From Xiphias gladius (taxonomy: Eukaryota; Chordata; Actinopteri; Istiophoriformes; Xiphiidae), in the NCBI RefSeq assembly GCF_016859285.1, contig NC_053420.1, positions 31,256,545 to 31,320,544 on the forward strand: 64,000 nt of DNA. Reading direction: 5' to 3'. The translations under genes and the position numbers were made by a program. This document shows positions 23,300-35,311 of this stretch, in pieces. Below the pieces are notes generated by a model. It was not told where the DNA came from, searched no databases, and was given only the letters and a program-made list of their open reading frames with translations. Every line of letters begins with the position of its first letter. Position 1 is the first letter of the stretch.

Positions 23300-25400
23300 G
23301 TACAATAAGGGCAGATGGATCGGCATCACAAGTATACATAAATAAAGGAATAGATAGTGCAAGGATAAAATCAAAATGAATGCAAGTGAAATGAGAGATT
23401 TAAGAGAAACCAACACTGATTAAGATAAAGTAAAAATGAAAAAGTAAGAGTAAAGTAAAAATAAGATAAAAAATGATTTAAGAGTGGACATAAAAATCAT
23501 GAAGCAACCTCAGACTGAACTGAAAGCAAAAAATAAAAAAGGCAGGTCTTTATGTTTGAATTAGAAAATGTCAATGGTGGGACAGAACTTAATGTGGGAT
23601 GATTGACTATTCCAGAGCCTGGGGGCAGCAACAGAAAAAGCCTAGTCACCTCTGGTTCTAAGGCATGAATGGGGGGACTGAAAGGAGTTGTTGTGAGGAT
23701 GACCTAAGTATCCTGGGGCAGAATATGGAATCAAAAGATCAGTAATATATTGAGCTATATGGAGCTAAACCATTAGGAACTTTATAAACAACCAGTAAGA
23801 TTTTAAAATCAATTCTGTATTTCACTGGTAATCAATACAAGTGTGCCAGAACAGGAGTGATATGTTGTCTTTTTTTTGTACAAGTTAAAAGTCTGGCATC
23901 TGTATTTTGAACCATTTGTAGTCCTGAAAGGGTGGAATTTGTCAACCCCATATACAGGGAATTACAGTAATTTAGCCGAGAGGTGATAAAAGCGTGGATG
24001 ACTGTTTCCAGGTCCTTCTGAGATAACAAAGGCTTTCATTTAGCTATTGGTCTGAGCTGAAAAAAAGCTGCTCTTTACAACACTACTAACTTGTTTGTTA
24101 ACAATTGTCCAAGAGGACACAAAGATTTTTAACCACACTGTGCAAAATATGGAATGCATATGCAAATGTAATTACTTCAGTTTTGTTTGCATTTAGTTAG
24201 TAAAAAGTTTCTCGCCAATCTAGACAGTTAAAAAGGTTCTTAGGTGAGCAAGCTACAGAATACAGAATATTTTATTTCTGAAAGATAGCACCAAGGGGAA
24301 GCATGTATAGTGAAAATAAAAGAGGCCCTAGAATTGAATGTTGAGGGATGCCACATTTAATGGTAGTAGGAGATGAAGAACAGTTCCCTATTCTAACTGA
24401 AAAGGTTCTATCTCTCAGGTAAACTCAGGCAAACCATTTCACACTGGGCCCAGTAGACCAACTTCGCTCTTCAGGCGTTTTAAAAGAATGTCATGGTCGA
24501 CTGTGTCAAATGCTGCTATGAGATCGAGTGGAACTAAAATGGCACAAGAACCAAAATCAACAGAGAGAAAGATGTCATTGTGTACTTTCAACAGAGCGGA
24601 TTCATTACTGTGCAGAGCTCTAAAACCAGACTGGAATTTATCAAAATGTTGAAAGTGTTCAAGTAGGAGGAAAACTGGGAGAAGACAGCTTTTTCTAAAA
24701 TGTTAACAATAAATAGTAGCTTGGAAATGGGCTTGATGTTATTATGGTCATTGGGGTCTAGGCTAGATTTCTTTAATAGTGGTTGCCCAACTTCAAGTTT
24801 GAAATTGGACATGACAACTACTATTTGTTAAACAGCTATTAATTACAGCCAAATTAAGGGGACAAATTGTGATAACAAATCTCCTTAAAGAGACATGATG
24901 GTATAATGTCTCAGGCACAGTAGGTGGAATTCATGTGCAAGACCACCTCAGAAAGCTGGGATGACGATGCAGGTTTAAACTGCTGGAGGAAACTGACTGG
25001 ATGGTGTATTTCAGAAGAATCAGAATCTGAGGTTAAGATATAAGATCATAGGTTGTCGGTTTTATGGATGAAGAAATTCAGAAACTTCTCACAGGTTTCA
25101 GTAGTAGAAGCAGGCTTGGCAACAGCAGCAGCAGTAGGATTTATGATTGAGTTGATTGTGTTAAACAATATATTAGGTCTGTGGACATTTTTATTATACA
25201 GTTAAGAATAATATTGTGCATAACAGAGCTTTGGTAAAGCTTTAATCAATCTTTAAAAACTTTCTATGAGACCTGGAATTGGTCTTTTTGCCATTCACGC
25301 ACTGCTCTCCTACAAGCTTGTCTAAGAACATGGCTGGACTCATTCAACACAGAGTAACGACAGTGTTAGCCTTAGGTCTTTTTAGTTTTAATGGAGCTAC
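23300..25400 (-). pseudogene. Decayed LINE (L2/CR1 group) with reverse transcriptase remnants
   Basis: Read on the minus strand, the order fits one element. Near 25280-25340 a pre-RT stretch resembles REWQKDQFQVS. At 24588-24812 GQPLLKKSSLDPNDHNNIKPISKL is RT motif 1, and near 24480-24540 DLIAAFDTVDHDILLKRL is the motif A region with its catalytic aspartate. GNSSSPTTIKCGIPQ/LGPLLFSLYMLPLG-type sequence follows near 24300-24400, and at 23832-24029 the C-terminal SRLNYCNSLYMG and LLTCTKKRQHITPVLAHLYW. Many stops and frameshifts make it inactive. The catalytic YADD is not visible. The 3' tail probably ends at the palindrome at 23262. Confidence 0.85.
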
Positions 25401-25409
25401 ACAGTAGCA

Positions 25410-26100
25410 AAGTCAACCTAAAGCATTGTTTTTATATTGCATGTGAGTGGGTGATGACTGGTGAGATTAGAAACGTACATTTTAACTGATGTCAGTTATT
25501 GTTCTAACAGCTATCAGCACTCTTTAAAGCCAAGACAAAATTTGCTCTCAAAATTGAGCTATGTTAATTATAAAAACTGATCTACCATTGAGCATGGGTC
25601 ATTTTGCACTTAAATGTTCCTCTGCTGGGAAAATTAGAAAGAGTTGAGCCTTTTCTCTTTTTGTTGTACTATAGGTTTTATGTTATAAAGTCTTTGTTAT
25701 TCAGTAACACACACTCTCTCACACACAGTACATACCTCTCTCCATGGCTGGGTACATGTATTAGGCTCACATTACACAAGTCAATAAGCAAACCTTTGTA
25801 TACTGTTACACAGACACAGCAGAACACATCCAGGCCACAGCCCTATAAGAGCAATATTAAAGACATACCATAAGAGATTAAGAAATACTGCAAGTAGAAT
25901 AGGTCACGGAAGCTCACAATTAAGCACCACAGACATGATCTTATCTTATCAACCCATTCAAGGCCACGTACGACAGAAAATCTTCCACTTAAATCAAATT
26001 TATTATGATTTGATTTTAGTGGCGAAATTTTGTATATTCCAAAGTGTTGTTCAAAATAAAAGAATCACATATTTTCTATATGTACATTAAGTTTGTACAG
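25410..26100. other. Non-coding stretch, no gene recognised
   Basis: AT-rich, with only short open frames and no recognised repeat. Confidence 0.45.
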
Positions 26101-26103
26101 CAA

Positions 26104-26640
26104 CAGTGGTGGAAAGTAATTTGAAAGTAAATTTACTCCAGTACTGTATTTAAGTACAATGTTTGTACTTCAGGGTCTTGTCTATTACATTGCACTCCAC
26201 CAGAGTATTTAAGTGCTACACTTGCACTCCACTGCATTTCAGAAGGAAATGTTCTCTTTACTCTAATGCATTTATTTATAATTACTTGTCATTTGCCTAT
26301 TACGATTTTATACACAAAACATACTGCAAGTTTCTAAATTACGAGGCATTGAGCTGTATATAAATAGCTAAGATTAGCTCCGCCTCAGCTAGCTGGACCA
26401 AAAAAGACAACTACCAAGTTTGTGTCTCCGTAATAATAATCCAATAATAACAATAATAAGAATAACACTCTCGAATGAGTCTGCAGAATAGGTTCTTCTA
26501 ATACTTTGGGTATGTTTTGCTGATTCCGCTTCTGTACTTATACTCAAGTAAACGTGTGAGTAATTGACTTTTCCTTGTAATGGAGCATTTACATAGTGTG
26601 ACATTGGTACTTCAAGGATCTGAATACTTGAACTTGTCAC
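26104..26640. mobile_element. Teleost hAT-type MITE, fairly complete
   Basis: Begins CAGTGGTGGAAAGTAATTTG at 26104, followed by blocks typical of this family: TTTACTCCAGTACTGTATTT, CACTCCACTGCATTTCAGAA and GCTAAGATTAGCTCCGCCTC. It ends with AAGGATCTGAATACTTGAAC near 26640, where the right terminus has diverged from the expected complement of the left. No transposase is encoded. I recognise the family from memory as a very common fish miniature element; hAT affiliation is an inference and no target duplication is clear. Confidence 0.65.
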
Positions 26641-26644
26641 TTGA

Positions 26645-27390
26645 AGGCATTTACTGTGATCAGTTTTGATAGTCCCTGACTACATAGACAATTTAAAAGT
26701 GCAGTTATACAATTTAATGGTTTGCAGGAGATAAATCCAATGCAGGATACAATACACACTTAAAAGTAACTACGGCATTACGTGGGTGAATAAAAATGTA
26801 AGATTAAACGAGAGAAAACACCATAAAGTAACACCCTTAAGGTCTTGAGGTCACTATGAGCTCACCATTGATGATAAGGCCCTGTGGAAAAATTATGACT
26901 GTAGCAGCAGGACTACTGTTATTAAATCCCTACTATGTGATCTAATAATATAACTAAACTCATCACTGAAAGCACACAGACTGCATGGGGCTTTTTTAGG
27001 AATGTTACAGGATGACAGTCACTAGTGATCACATAGGGTGTTAAAAATAGCATAACATACAACAAGGTCACCATGTTATGCAGCTTATGTACTGTCCCTC
27101 CATTAACACTATAGGAAGAGACTTTTGGTGAGAAGTGGTGTTTTGACATGGGTGTCATCCGCTGGGTGACATGACACGACTGACAAGAAATCCACCTCCC
27201 TCACAGTCAGATGTGCTCCGATCCACCTCCAGTGCTGAGAGACAGAGACAGACCTGACTCACCCCGTGTGCAGCCCAGGCTGCAGCCCTGGGGCCTAACC
27301 AAACAAGCCCAACTTGACAGCCCTTAAAATCTCTCGTCCTCTGCAATGACACCTCTCCTCACTCATCATAGCCCCCCCACACACACACAC
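26645..27390. other. Non-coding flank of a GC-rich block
   Basis: No exon supported. The sequence rises in GC content toward 27400. If the minus-strand exon at 27761 is real, this is its first intron. Confidence 0.4.
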
Positions 27391-27394
27391 ACAG

Positions 27395-27903
27395 TGGCCT
27401 CTGCAGATGCCGACGGCGAGGTCGCGCCCGGTCATTTTTAACCGGACTTGGGTTGCCTTTATTCGCGATTTGCGCAGAGCAGCACAAATCCCACAAAACC
27501 GCAGCATCATCCCGGAGATGCGCAGAGAGAGGCGGGGGCCCGGGTGCACCGGGTGCACCGGGTGCCCGGAGAGCACTGCAGAGATACGGGGCAATAGCGT
27601 TCGGAGCCTCGCGGACGAGACTGGAGCTGCAGCATTCTGTCCCGCTGTCATGTTTCACTCCGTCTCTTTTCTCACCATCGCCCCGCCAGAACCGGGACAC
27701 CACCCGATGCGTCACAGCAATGGGACCTGCAACTGCAGAAAGTAGAAAGGGTCCGCTTACCTGCGCTGGTCCGCCGCTCCTCTCCCCGCCGCTGCACCAG
27801 GCACCGTCAGCTCTGCAGAGGCACAAGAAAACTATCCACCTCCTCCGCAGCGCTGGTGGCGTTATCGGAGCTCTGACTCCGTGTTTCCTGCCAATGCGGT
27901 GCA

Positions 27904-27937
<34 letters not shown>

Positions 27938-28085
27938 TCACTCTCCTGGATTCTCTGCACTCCCCCCCTCTTTCAGTTGTTCTCTCTCTGGTCCGCAAGC
28001 GCGCATTCCCGGTGTGTCGCCGCGTGCACACGCTCCGCACGTAACCAGAGGTTGGCGGGCAGGTGGGGGGCAAGACAGGAACGGA
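27395..28085 (-). promoter_or_regulatory. GC- and CpG-rich block, probable promoter of an unidentified gene
   Basis: This is the only clearly GC-rich, CpG-rich stretch of its size in a largely AT-rich window, with CG dinucleotides frequent from 27410 to 28060 and a CT dinucleotide run at about 27908-27933. Such blocks usually mark promoters in fish. A strong donor consensus, CAG|GTAAGC, lies on the minus strand with the exon ending at 27761. Overlapping open frames on both strands (266 codons on plus, 155 on minus) look like by-products of high GC content. The gene it serves is unknown; coding exons would lie to the left, possibly outside the window. Confidence 0.5.
27761..27900 (-). other. 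Possible non-coding first exon
   Basis: On the minus strand, transcribed sequence from within the GC-rich block would end at 27761 in GGCGGACCAGCGCAG followed by the donor GTAAGC (27760-27755). The 5' end cannot be placed from sequence. No protein family is recognised in any frame. An alternative is a spurious donor inside a promoter whose gene runs the other way. Confidence 0.35.
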
Positions 28086-28089
28086 GAAG

Positions 28090-30180
28090 AAGGATCTCTA
28101 TGGCCAAAACTTGTCATTTTTATCCTAGCACACAGTAACAAACGGAATCATAGTGACCTGCATACGTTACGTGGAATTTCAAAAAGCCATGGAAAAAAAC
28201 AAGGTGAAAACGTGTGTTTAACAGTACACACCACAATCCCAGACCACTTTTAAATATCAGTATCTAAAAGTCAAAGTCAGCCCCTGCAAACTTAAAAGTG
28301 GAGCAGCTGTCGACTTGATTCGCGTGGTTACAAGAGCAACCCAGTTTCATGGTGGGAAACAGTCATAGAATCTGCAAACCCTTTCTCTCGCTCTATTACA
28401 AAGCTCAGTGTATTTCAAGCAGTCACCTTTTGCTCAAATATAGCTAAAGAGGCCTACAAGAGCTTTTGATTGTCGCTGCACTTGGCGCAGTTAACATTGC
28501 CCAATAATGCCCAGAATCTGTGTTACACACGGCCAAGGAAATTCCACTTCACACATGGACCATTGACACATGGGCACCTGACAGCTCTTTGTGGCCATTG
28601 TGTGTATTACCACAAAACTACTGGGCCGTGTACTGTATGTACCAAATGATCTGACAGGACTCGTTTCAATACATAAGTTAATGCATTCACTGATAGGGGT
28701 CATTTCCACATATTGGTTTAATGGAGGCTCCTGAACGACCAGACACCAACATGACGTTCAAATGTTATTTCAGAGCCCTCTTAAAGCTCAGACTTTTCCT
28801 CCTTAATTTACAGGCTCTGTCAAATTTGACAGTTCTGAGTTTACAAATGTTCGTATTATCCATAAATACTCCACAAATCACCTGCGTAAAACCTCATGAT
28901 TTTATGTTCGAAACATTTAAAGCACGATGTAAAGCTGAATACAGTGCAGACATGTGCGTTTACCTGTCGGTTCATCCCTGAATTGGACGACCATGTCACA
29001 GAAGACATTAAAGCAAGTTACTCATTTTCTGGGCCCCTCTGACTGACTCTTTGGGTGAATGAGCCAAAAAGTTCATAGCAAAATGCAGGACTTAGTCACC
29101 TTTACCCAGAAAAAGTATTTCTAGAAAAGTACAAGTGTGATTCTCAAGTGCTGACAGCAACGACAAGAGGGATGTCTACGGAAAATGCCCTCACTCTGAA
29201 GAAGCACTGAATCAGCCAATAGCTGGCCTCCAGAGAGTATGCCTCAGGGCTGCATGCAGCACAGCATTCATATTGTTTAATACACACCATTTTGTTAGAG
29301 CATACTTATCACTATTTTGTCCTTATTCCTGTACATATGCTTCTTGGACTATCTGAAGCAATCAAACAGAAAGCGTACATAAAATATTTAACCATAAAAT
29401 AATGATGCTGACAGTAGACCAACCAGCCGTATATATATACACATATATATATATATACAGAGAGAGCTGTGAAACCGGTAACTGGTTTAAATGTTGCTGT
29501 TTAGTGTTGTGTATCAGGTAGGCTATTTCGGGCTGTCATGTAGCCTAAATAAAACTGTTAATTGAAGGACAGATTTTCCGTCAGATTTTCAGTGTTGAGC
29601 GATAATCATTGCAGAGGTAGTAAGCGTTAGAAAACGCAGCCTTTTTTCGTTCCTTCAGCTCTCGGACACAGTGGCCAAATAACTTATTGAGACTAATCTA
29701 TATTTTCCATCCAGCCTACATGTGCGATAGATAAAAATGAATCTGTGGATGCGATTGAAAGATGACTGGAGAGTGACTGAAAGCTTCATAAGCATCTATT
29801 TAGCGAGCACTCAGAGAATCAAGTGCAATCAGCATAATGAGACCAACATGCAGCATTCTGACAATTTAAAGAAAGGCCCTTCTTTGTATGAAGTGTCTAT
29901 GCCCAGGCATACCAAGCCTTACCCAGTAACATAATTGTCGCAATTATATGTTCAGGCCAATGAAATTAATTATGTTCAACATGTTTGTTCATTTATTACG
30001 TCCTATGATTGTATGTTCCTCAGTGCATGAGTTGTGTTCCTACCCCTAGTGTTGTGCACTAACCTAAACTTGACCTTAAAAACTCTGAATGATCCAGGGA
30101 AGAGGAAATATTGTACAATATATCAAGGAATTGGTTACACAAATTTATTATAAGCAAACAAACACATCTTATCCCTTGGG
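28090..30180. other. Non-coding stretch, no gene recognised
   Basis: AT-rich, with a short TA run near 29430-29460. No exon or repeat ends recognised. Confidence 0.45.
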
Positions 30181-30184
30181 GAAT

Positions 30185-30475
30185 CTTGTGGGTACTGGGG
30201 TATTGTGGGAGTATGTAATAGGTGCCTTCTAGGTGCCTTCCATTGGAGGTTTGTTGGGTACCTTCATCTGGTAGAAGACTGTGAAGTAGAACCAGAACAC
30301 CCTGGAGAGATTATATATCTCATCAGGCCTGGGAAAACCTTGGGATTCCCCAGGAGGAGCTTGAAAACGTTGCTGGGGAGAGAGATGTCCCGACTACCTT
30401 CCTTACCCTGCTGCCACCATGACCTGGCCCCAGATGAGCAGCAGAAAATGGATGGATGGATTAATTTTCTGCTAT
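30185..30475 (+). mobile_element. 3' end of an RTE-type LINE (Rex3-like)
   Basis: CATCAGGCCTGGGAAAACCT, GGGATTCCCCAGGAGGAGCT, AACGTTGCTGGGGAGAGAGA and CCTTACCCTGCTGCCACCAT, then AGCAGAAAATGGATGGATGGA, form the tail I recognise from fish RTE/Rex3 retrotransposons, which end in short GATG repeats. Only the last roughly 290 bases are present, as is usual for 5'-truncated LINE insertions. The partial frame 30205-30477 is residual coding sequence. Confidence 0.65.
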
Positions 30476-30479
30476 AGTC

Positions 30480-31750
30480 ATTATAGCAATTTCATCATTT
30501 GTATAGATGTGTGTGAATCAGGAAGAATTAGCTTAACACTTAAGAATATTTAATTATATTAACACTGAATGCAACATGTCATGAACTTGATTACTCTATT
30601 TTATGTATCCTAATTGCGACAGACCCAAAATGGAAGTTGGACCAACATAAGAAAACAAAGAAAAAAATGCCTATAATATATATATATATATATACACTTC
30701 ATATAAAAAGCCTTATACAAAAGGATTTTTAAAACTGATAAATGAGGCACCCACCACCAAACAGTATAACAGAGAGCATAACTGCATTTGATTGTGTGAA
30801 CCCAGGAAGAATGTGAATACCAGAAGAATGCAGGACACTATGAATGTCCACAGCCAATATTAAATTCCAACACAGGTATGACACAGCATGTAAGATTTAT
30901 ATGTCATGAGGAGTACTACTCAGCCAGTGGAAACAGCTGTATAATGTGTTCCGTGGCTCTGGATGAGCTTCGTCAAGTCCCGGAAGTAAACCTGAGTAAT
31001 CTCAGTCTAGGTTTAGAGACTACAAATTGGGCGTGTGGAGTTTGAAAGATGTGGCCATTTACAGACCGATGAGGTCTAAGGAGAAAATCTCTTTTGCTGC
31101 ATTATGAGAAATGTAGGATCCAGCATTTTTGGAGCTTGACCTATAAAGGACTAAAAGTCAGGATATTTTCAGCCACTGCTGCTTCAATTTTCACCATCTT
31201 TTTTTTTTTCCTTAAACAATAAAATCTGAAAATCACGCAAACTAAATATAGCTGAAATGTGTTTCTTTAAACATACTGAAGTTGCAACAGTACATACAGT
31301 AGTTATTGTAGGAATAATGAATTTAAAAATGGCAGAGAATGTTCAACATTGTAATTGCATCCTGGTGCTTTCTAATATGGTACTGACAAATATTTTAGGA
31401 GAGATAAACTTGTTATCAGAGAAGGTGTGAGAAATCAACTGTCCGTACCTGAAGAGAGGAGTGGATGAGTGAGTAGGAGACAGACATACAAACCAAAAAA
31501 TATAGTGCCCCCTGACTGGCTTCTTTAGCGCAGAACTCACGGGCTGTATTTTCAAATGTGGTTCATAACTTCGTAACATGATGTCCTTCCATTTTCCACT
31601 GAATCTTTCTACTGTATAGTAAACAGTTTTCTAAAAAACAAAAAAAAAAAAAGAATGGTGGTTAACCCTAACTTATACTTCAAAGAGTGCCATGCCTGCA
31701 GATCTCAGCAATGAAGATGAAACAACAATGGTGTACTACTGAAAGAACTG
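30480..31750. other. Non-coding stretch, no gene recognised
   Basis: Contains a short TA run at about 30677-30693 and A- or T-rich stretches. No exon supported. Confidence 0.45.
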
Positions 31751-31799
31751 TGTAAAAAATGTAGCTCTTTTAATACAGTGCCCAAATAGCAAGGGTTCA

Positions 31800-32645
31800 A
31801 AAGTAATTGGACACTTGGCTACTAAATGTTTCTTGGGCAGCTGTGTGGTTGTTTCAATGTTAGTTCATGCACAAACAAAAAGCTCAGAGTTGACAGAGTT
31901 GAGAGTTGCCCTTTATATTGAAGTGGAGTTGTCTGTCAATATGAAGATTGAAGAGGTGATCATGCAAGTGAAGAAGACAATAATGAGACTGAAAAAGAAG
32001 CAAAAATCTATCAGAGAGATATCAAAGGTAGTTGGTTTGCAAAAATCAACTGTTGGGTATTTTCTAAAAAAAAAAGCAGGTGTGTACAGGAAAACTAAAA
32101 AATGTCAAACGACCTTGTAGACCGAGGAGCACAATTCTTGAGGATTACCAGTAAATAATTGGCATGGTAAAGAAAAAACCCCTTTATAGTCATAAAGGGG
32201 TTTTTTCTCTACCATGCACAGCAACTCTGGAACGCTCTCCAGGATGTAGGCGGACTTGTTTCCTTGTCCATGATCAGGAACAGACTCTAGGACCAGAACC
32301 TCGGGGATTCACCACAAGATGCAAACTCCTGGTAAACCTGTATAACAGAAAGGCCGGGCTGCAGTTCACAAAAACACACAAATAGAAACCGGCAGAGTTC
32401 TGGAACACAGTTTTATGGACTGATGGAACAAAAATCAACCTCTGTCAAAATGACGGAAAGAGGAAAGTGTGGAGAAAAAAGGAACAGCTCATGACCCGAA
32501 GCCTCCACCTCATCTGGTTCTGCTGTGGCTCGGGCATGTATGGCCAGCTGAGACTTGGCACTTTAATGTAAGATCATTGGTTTATTTCAAATTGAATGTG
32601 CTGAAGCTCAGAGCCTAAAGAACAAAAATGTGTAACGGCCCAAAT
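31800..32645 (+). pseudogene. Second Tc1-like transposase relic
   Basis: Frame 31815-32120 contains a helix-turn-helix region of Tc1 type: MRLKKKQKSIREISKVVGLQ, then KSTVGYFLKKK near residues 75-88. A GRPRS-like stretch follows in another frame at about 32120. Near 32310-32460 come RGFTTRCKLLVNLYNRKA and then FWNTVLWTDGTKINLCQNDG, in which the usual DET reads DGT: the first catalytic aspartate is kept and the next residue is changed. The second half of the catalytic domain is missing or badly decayed. An unusual near-perfect foldback (32162-32217) sits between the two halves. Confidence 0.82.
32162..32217. repeat. Foldback, 26-bp arms with one mismatch
   Basis: Arm 1 at 32162-32187 begins GCATGGTAAAGAAAAAACCC; arm 2 at 32192-32217 is its complement except for one base. 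The loop is the four bases AGTC. It lies inside the Tc1-like relic, between the DNA-binding and catalytic remnants. Confidence 0.93.
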
Positions 32646-32649
32646 ACTT

Positions 32650-33060
32650 ATGGTCAGGTCCATTTTTATCTATATAACCCAATATCACAAATCAAATATT
32701 TGCCTCCAGGGGCTTAACTATCTATACAGCATTACAATACCCTCTGTCCTCACACCTTCAAATTGGAACTGGAAGGAAAAACTTCCAGAAAAAAAAACCC
32801 TTTAATGGAAAAAAATGGAAGAAACCTCAGGAAAAACAAAAGAGGAGGGATCCCTCTTCCAGGACGGAAACATGCAATAGATGTCTTGTGTCCAGAACAG
32901 AACAACAAAGTAGATTTACAACATGGACAATCAGGATGACAACATTGTAGATTGTAACATCAATTAGGAAAATGATCTGGAAGGATACTGAGCAACGTCC
33001 AGGTGCCACCAACAGTCTGGACTGTTTAATTAGGCACATGGTTATTAACAAATAAACATC
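32650..33060. repeat. Dispersed teleost repeat
   Basis: CCCAATATCACAAATCAAAT, a GGAAAAACTTCCAG block, GAAGAAACCTCAGGAAAAAC and GAGGGATCCCTCTTCCAGGA with CAATAGATGTCTTGTGTCCA make up a widely dispersed sequence I recognise from other fish, probably the tail of a retroelement. Class and ends are uncertain. Confidence 0.5.
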
Positions 33061-33064
33061 ATAC

Positions 33065-35180
33065 ATTAATCTGCTATATTTTCAACTCAATACAAGCAGA
33101 AAATGTTAGTTCGTCCTGTTGTCTTGTGGCCAATGAACAATTTATTAGGTACAATCAAAAAACAGAAAAACTCAAGTTTCAGTCACTAAGAGGCATTGAC
33201 TCAGCACATAGTGATTAACACAAGGATTCACCTCGACTCACATGGAGGATTTCTCATGTTCAGTTGTCTACCACAGTCAGATATTCTCTGACTATTGAGC
33301 TAAGTAAAATTAGCTCACGTTAGACATGCCAAACAATAAAGGCAACCAATTCTTACAGATAGCGCCACTGTGGGTACTGTGCAACAAGCAAATTAACGCG
33401 TTGTGTGCGTATTCGTTTGTCGCATCAAGTTACCATTCTTAGCAGACTGTTCAAAGAACCAGGTCTTTCTACCACTTCCCAGCAGGGGCAAGACCCGTTT
33501 TCCGCCACTGAGGAAGAACAGTAAGCCATGTCATCAAGACAGCATGCATTTTTTTTTCACAGCATTTCGACTTGTCATAGCAGCAAAAGCACAGGTGATA
33601 CAAATGTCATCAGCAATGGCTCGGTTCCATCAAGTGTTATTAATTACACCTGTACTTTCCCTGTTATGACATGTGTCACCCTGGCCCTGGAACTTGAACA
33701 CCTACAGACATTATTAATATCAATGTAATTAGTTATAGCTGTGTTCACAATGGTCTGTTTTTCTATCTTAAAGCCCCTACACACCTATCGTCCACCCATA
33801 GAGGCGTTTTCACCTCTTCTGCTTGATTAGACCTCTTCTCAGGACTGCATGAGTGTGTACACACTGTACTTGACTGACATCTCCATGACTATACTACTAC
33901 TCTCGTTGCAGTGGTTACGCCAGGAGCATTTCTACCTTTATCATTCTTAATAATTCAGTGCGACCATGTAATTCCCATCACAATCCCACCCAACTTCAGC
34001 CTGATCAAAAAAGGTCTAATCAACCGGAATGAAAATACATATGCAGGTATACATGGCCTATAAACCCTGAACTGGAGACTTTATTGCAAAAAAAGGTCAA
34101 CTTCTCTTCCTAATGACTGGCAGATCTATGTTTGTGCTGTGCTGTGCTGTGCTGATTGCATGCTTATTCAATATAGCATATACATTGAAATGCAGGGTGG
34201 TATACTCTTGAGGATACACTTAAATGCTTAATGCAATAAAGAATGATTATTAGGATTTTAGTTAAAAAAAAAAATTCTAAAAAATATATAAAGGAAGGGT
34301 TGTTACATTATGTGTGTTAGTGGAAGCAGAGAAAGGGCCTCGTCGAGAGCCAACAAATGTAAGAGAATCGCCTGCAACATTTCTCTCCCTTCTGAGATGT
34401 TGTGTGCTATGATCACCAGGCATAGCTGCTGATGATTACTAATTAGCTCCAGCGCACACAGCTACGTGTTCATTAAGCCATCATTTCTCTTTTCCCTTCT
34501 CTCTTTTTACTCTCTATTTTGACTTGAATGCAATTATCACTGCAAAACATTACCCAACTGGAGCTAGATATGAATACTTTAACATTTTGGTATCTGCCCA
34601 CACAGGTCCTATCCCATTTTTACTCTCTATATTTTCCAAGTTAGAAGTTTCCTATTAAAATTATGTTCAAATAAAATGAATTTAATTCCTGGTAGAGGTG
34701 ACTCTGACTTGGCCATGAAAATTGACACGATAGACTCACTGCAGATATCTTAACTTTCTGTAACTAACACAATTATAATGGCTGTTTTCCATTTCGCTTT
34801 CCAGTTCCAGCTCTGGTGCTGCGGATGCTGGCTCACTGTCATTACTTATTGGGACACCTTAATGTAGCAGAGCCATCATTCATGTTATTCGTTTGAACTG
34901 TGCATTTCGTGGTCCCTGTAATGGACGGGGCCACCTGCAGTGGACATATTCGAATGGCCTTTTTGAATGTGTTCATTTCCAAATAACCTATGACCTGTCT
35001 TCATCATCTCTACTCCTGTGGATCGCCTGGTTGAACTCTTTTACAGCTGTGGCTATGACTGTCACCACGTCTGTAAGACTTAGCTATGAAACTGGTGAGT
35101 AAAATGTTCCACAAAATTGTCCTTTTAATACAGTTGATGGTGATCAACAACACAATCAGTGGATCAGAAATCTTCATATA
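33065..35180. other. Non-coding stretch, no gene recognised
   Basis: AT-rich, with a short GTGCT run near 34135-34155. This is the 3' flank of the zinc-finger gene. No exon recognised. Confidence 0.45.
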
Positions 35181-35186
35181 CCACGC

Positions 35187-35192
35187 TTTATT
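35187..35192 (-). terminator. Probable poly(A) signal of the zinc-finger gene
   Basis: TTTATT on the plus strand reads AATAAA on the minus strand, about 120 bases downstream of the zinc-finger stop codon. A nearer AATAAA (35282-35287) is only about 25 bases past the stop and is less likely to be used. Confidence 0.5.
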
Positions 35193-35311
35193 GAACAACA
35201 ATAAGACACACAATCAAACACCATTATTGTACACTGTCTGAACCTGAAAGTTGGATATTTCAAGCATTCACAGTTTACAGATTTATTTCCTGTTATGCAG
35301 AAAGCCTTCAT

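Noticed and set aside
27453..28253. 266-codon plus-strand open frame in the GC-rich block
   Set aside because: High GC content lowers stop frequency. The overlapping minus strand is also open for 155 codons, and the translation is low-complexity with no domain.
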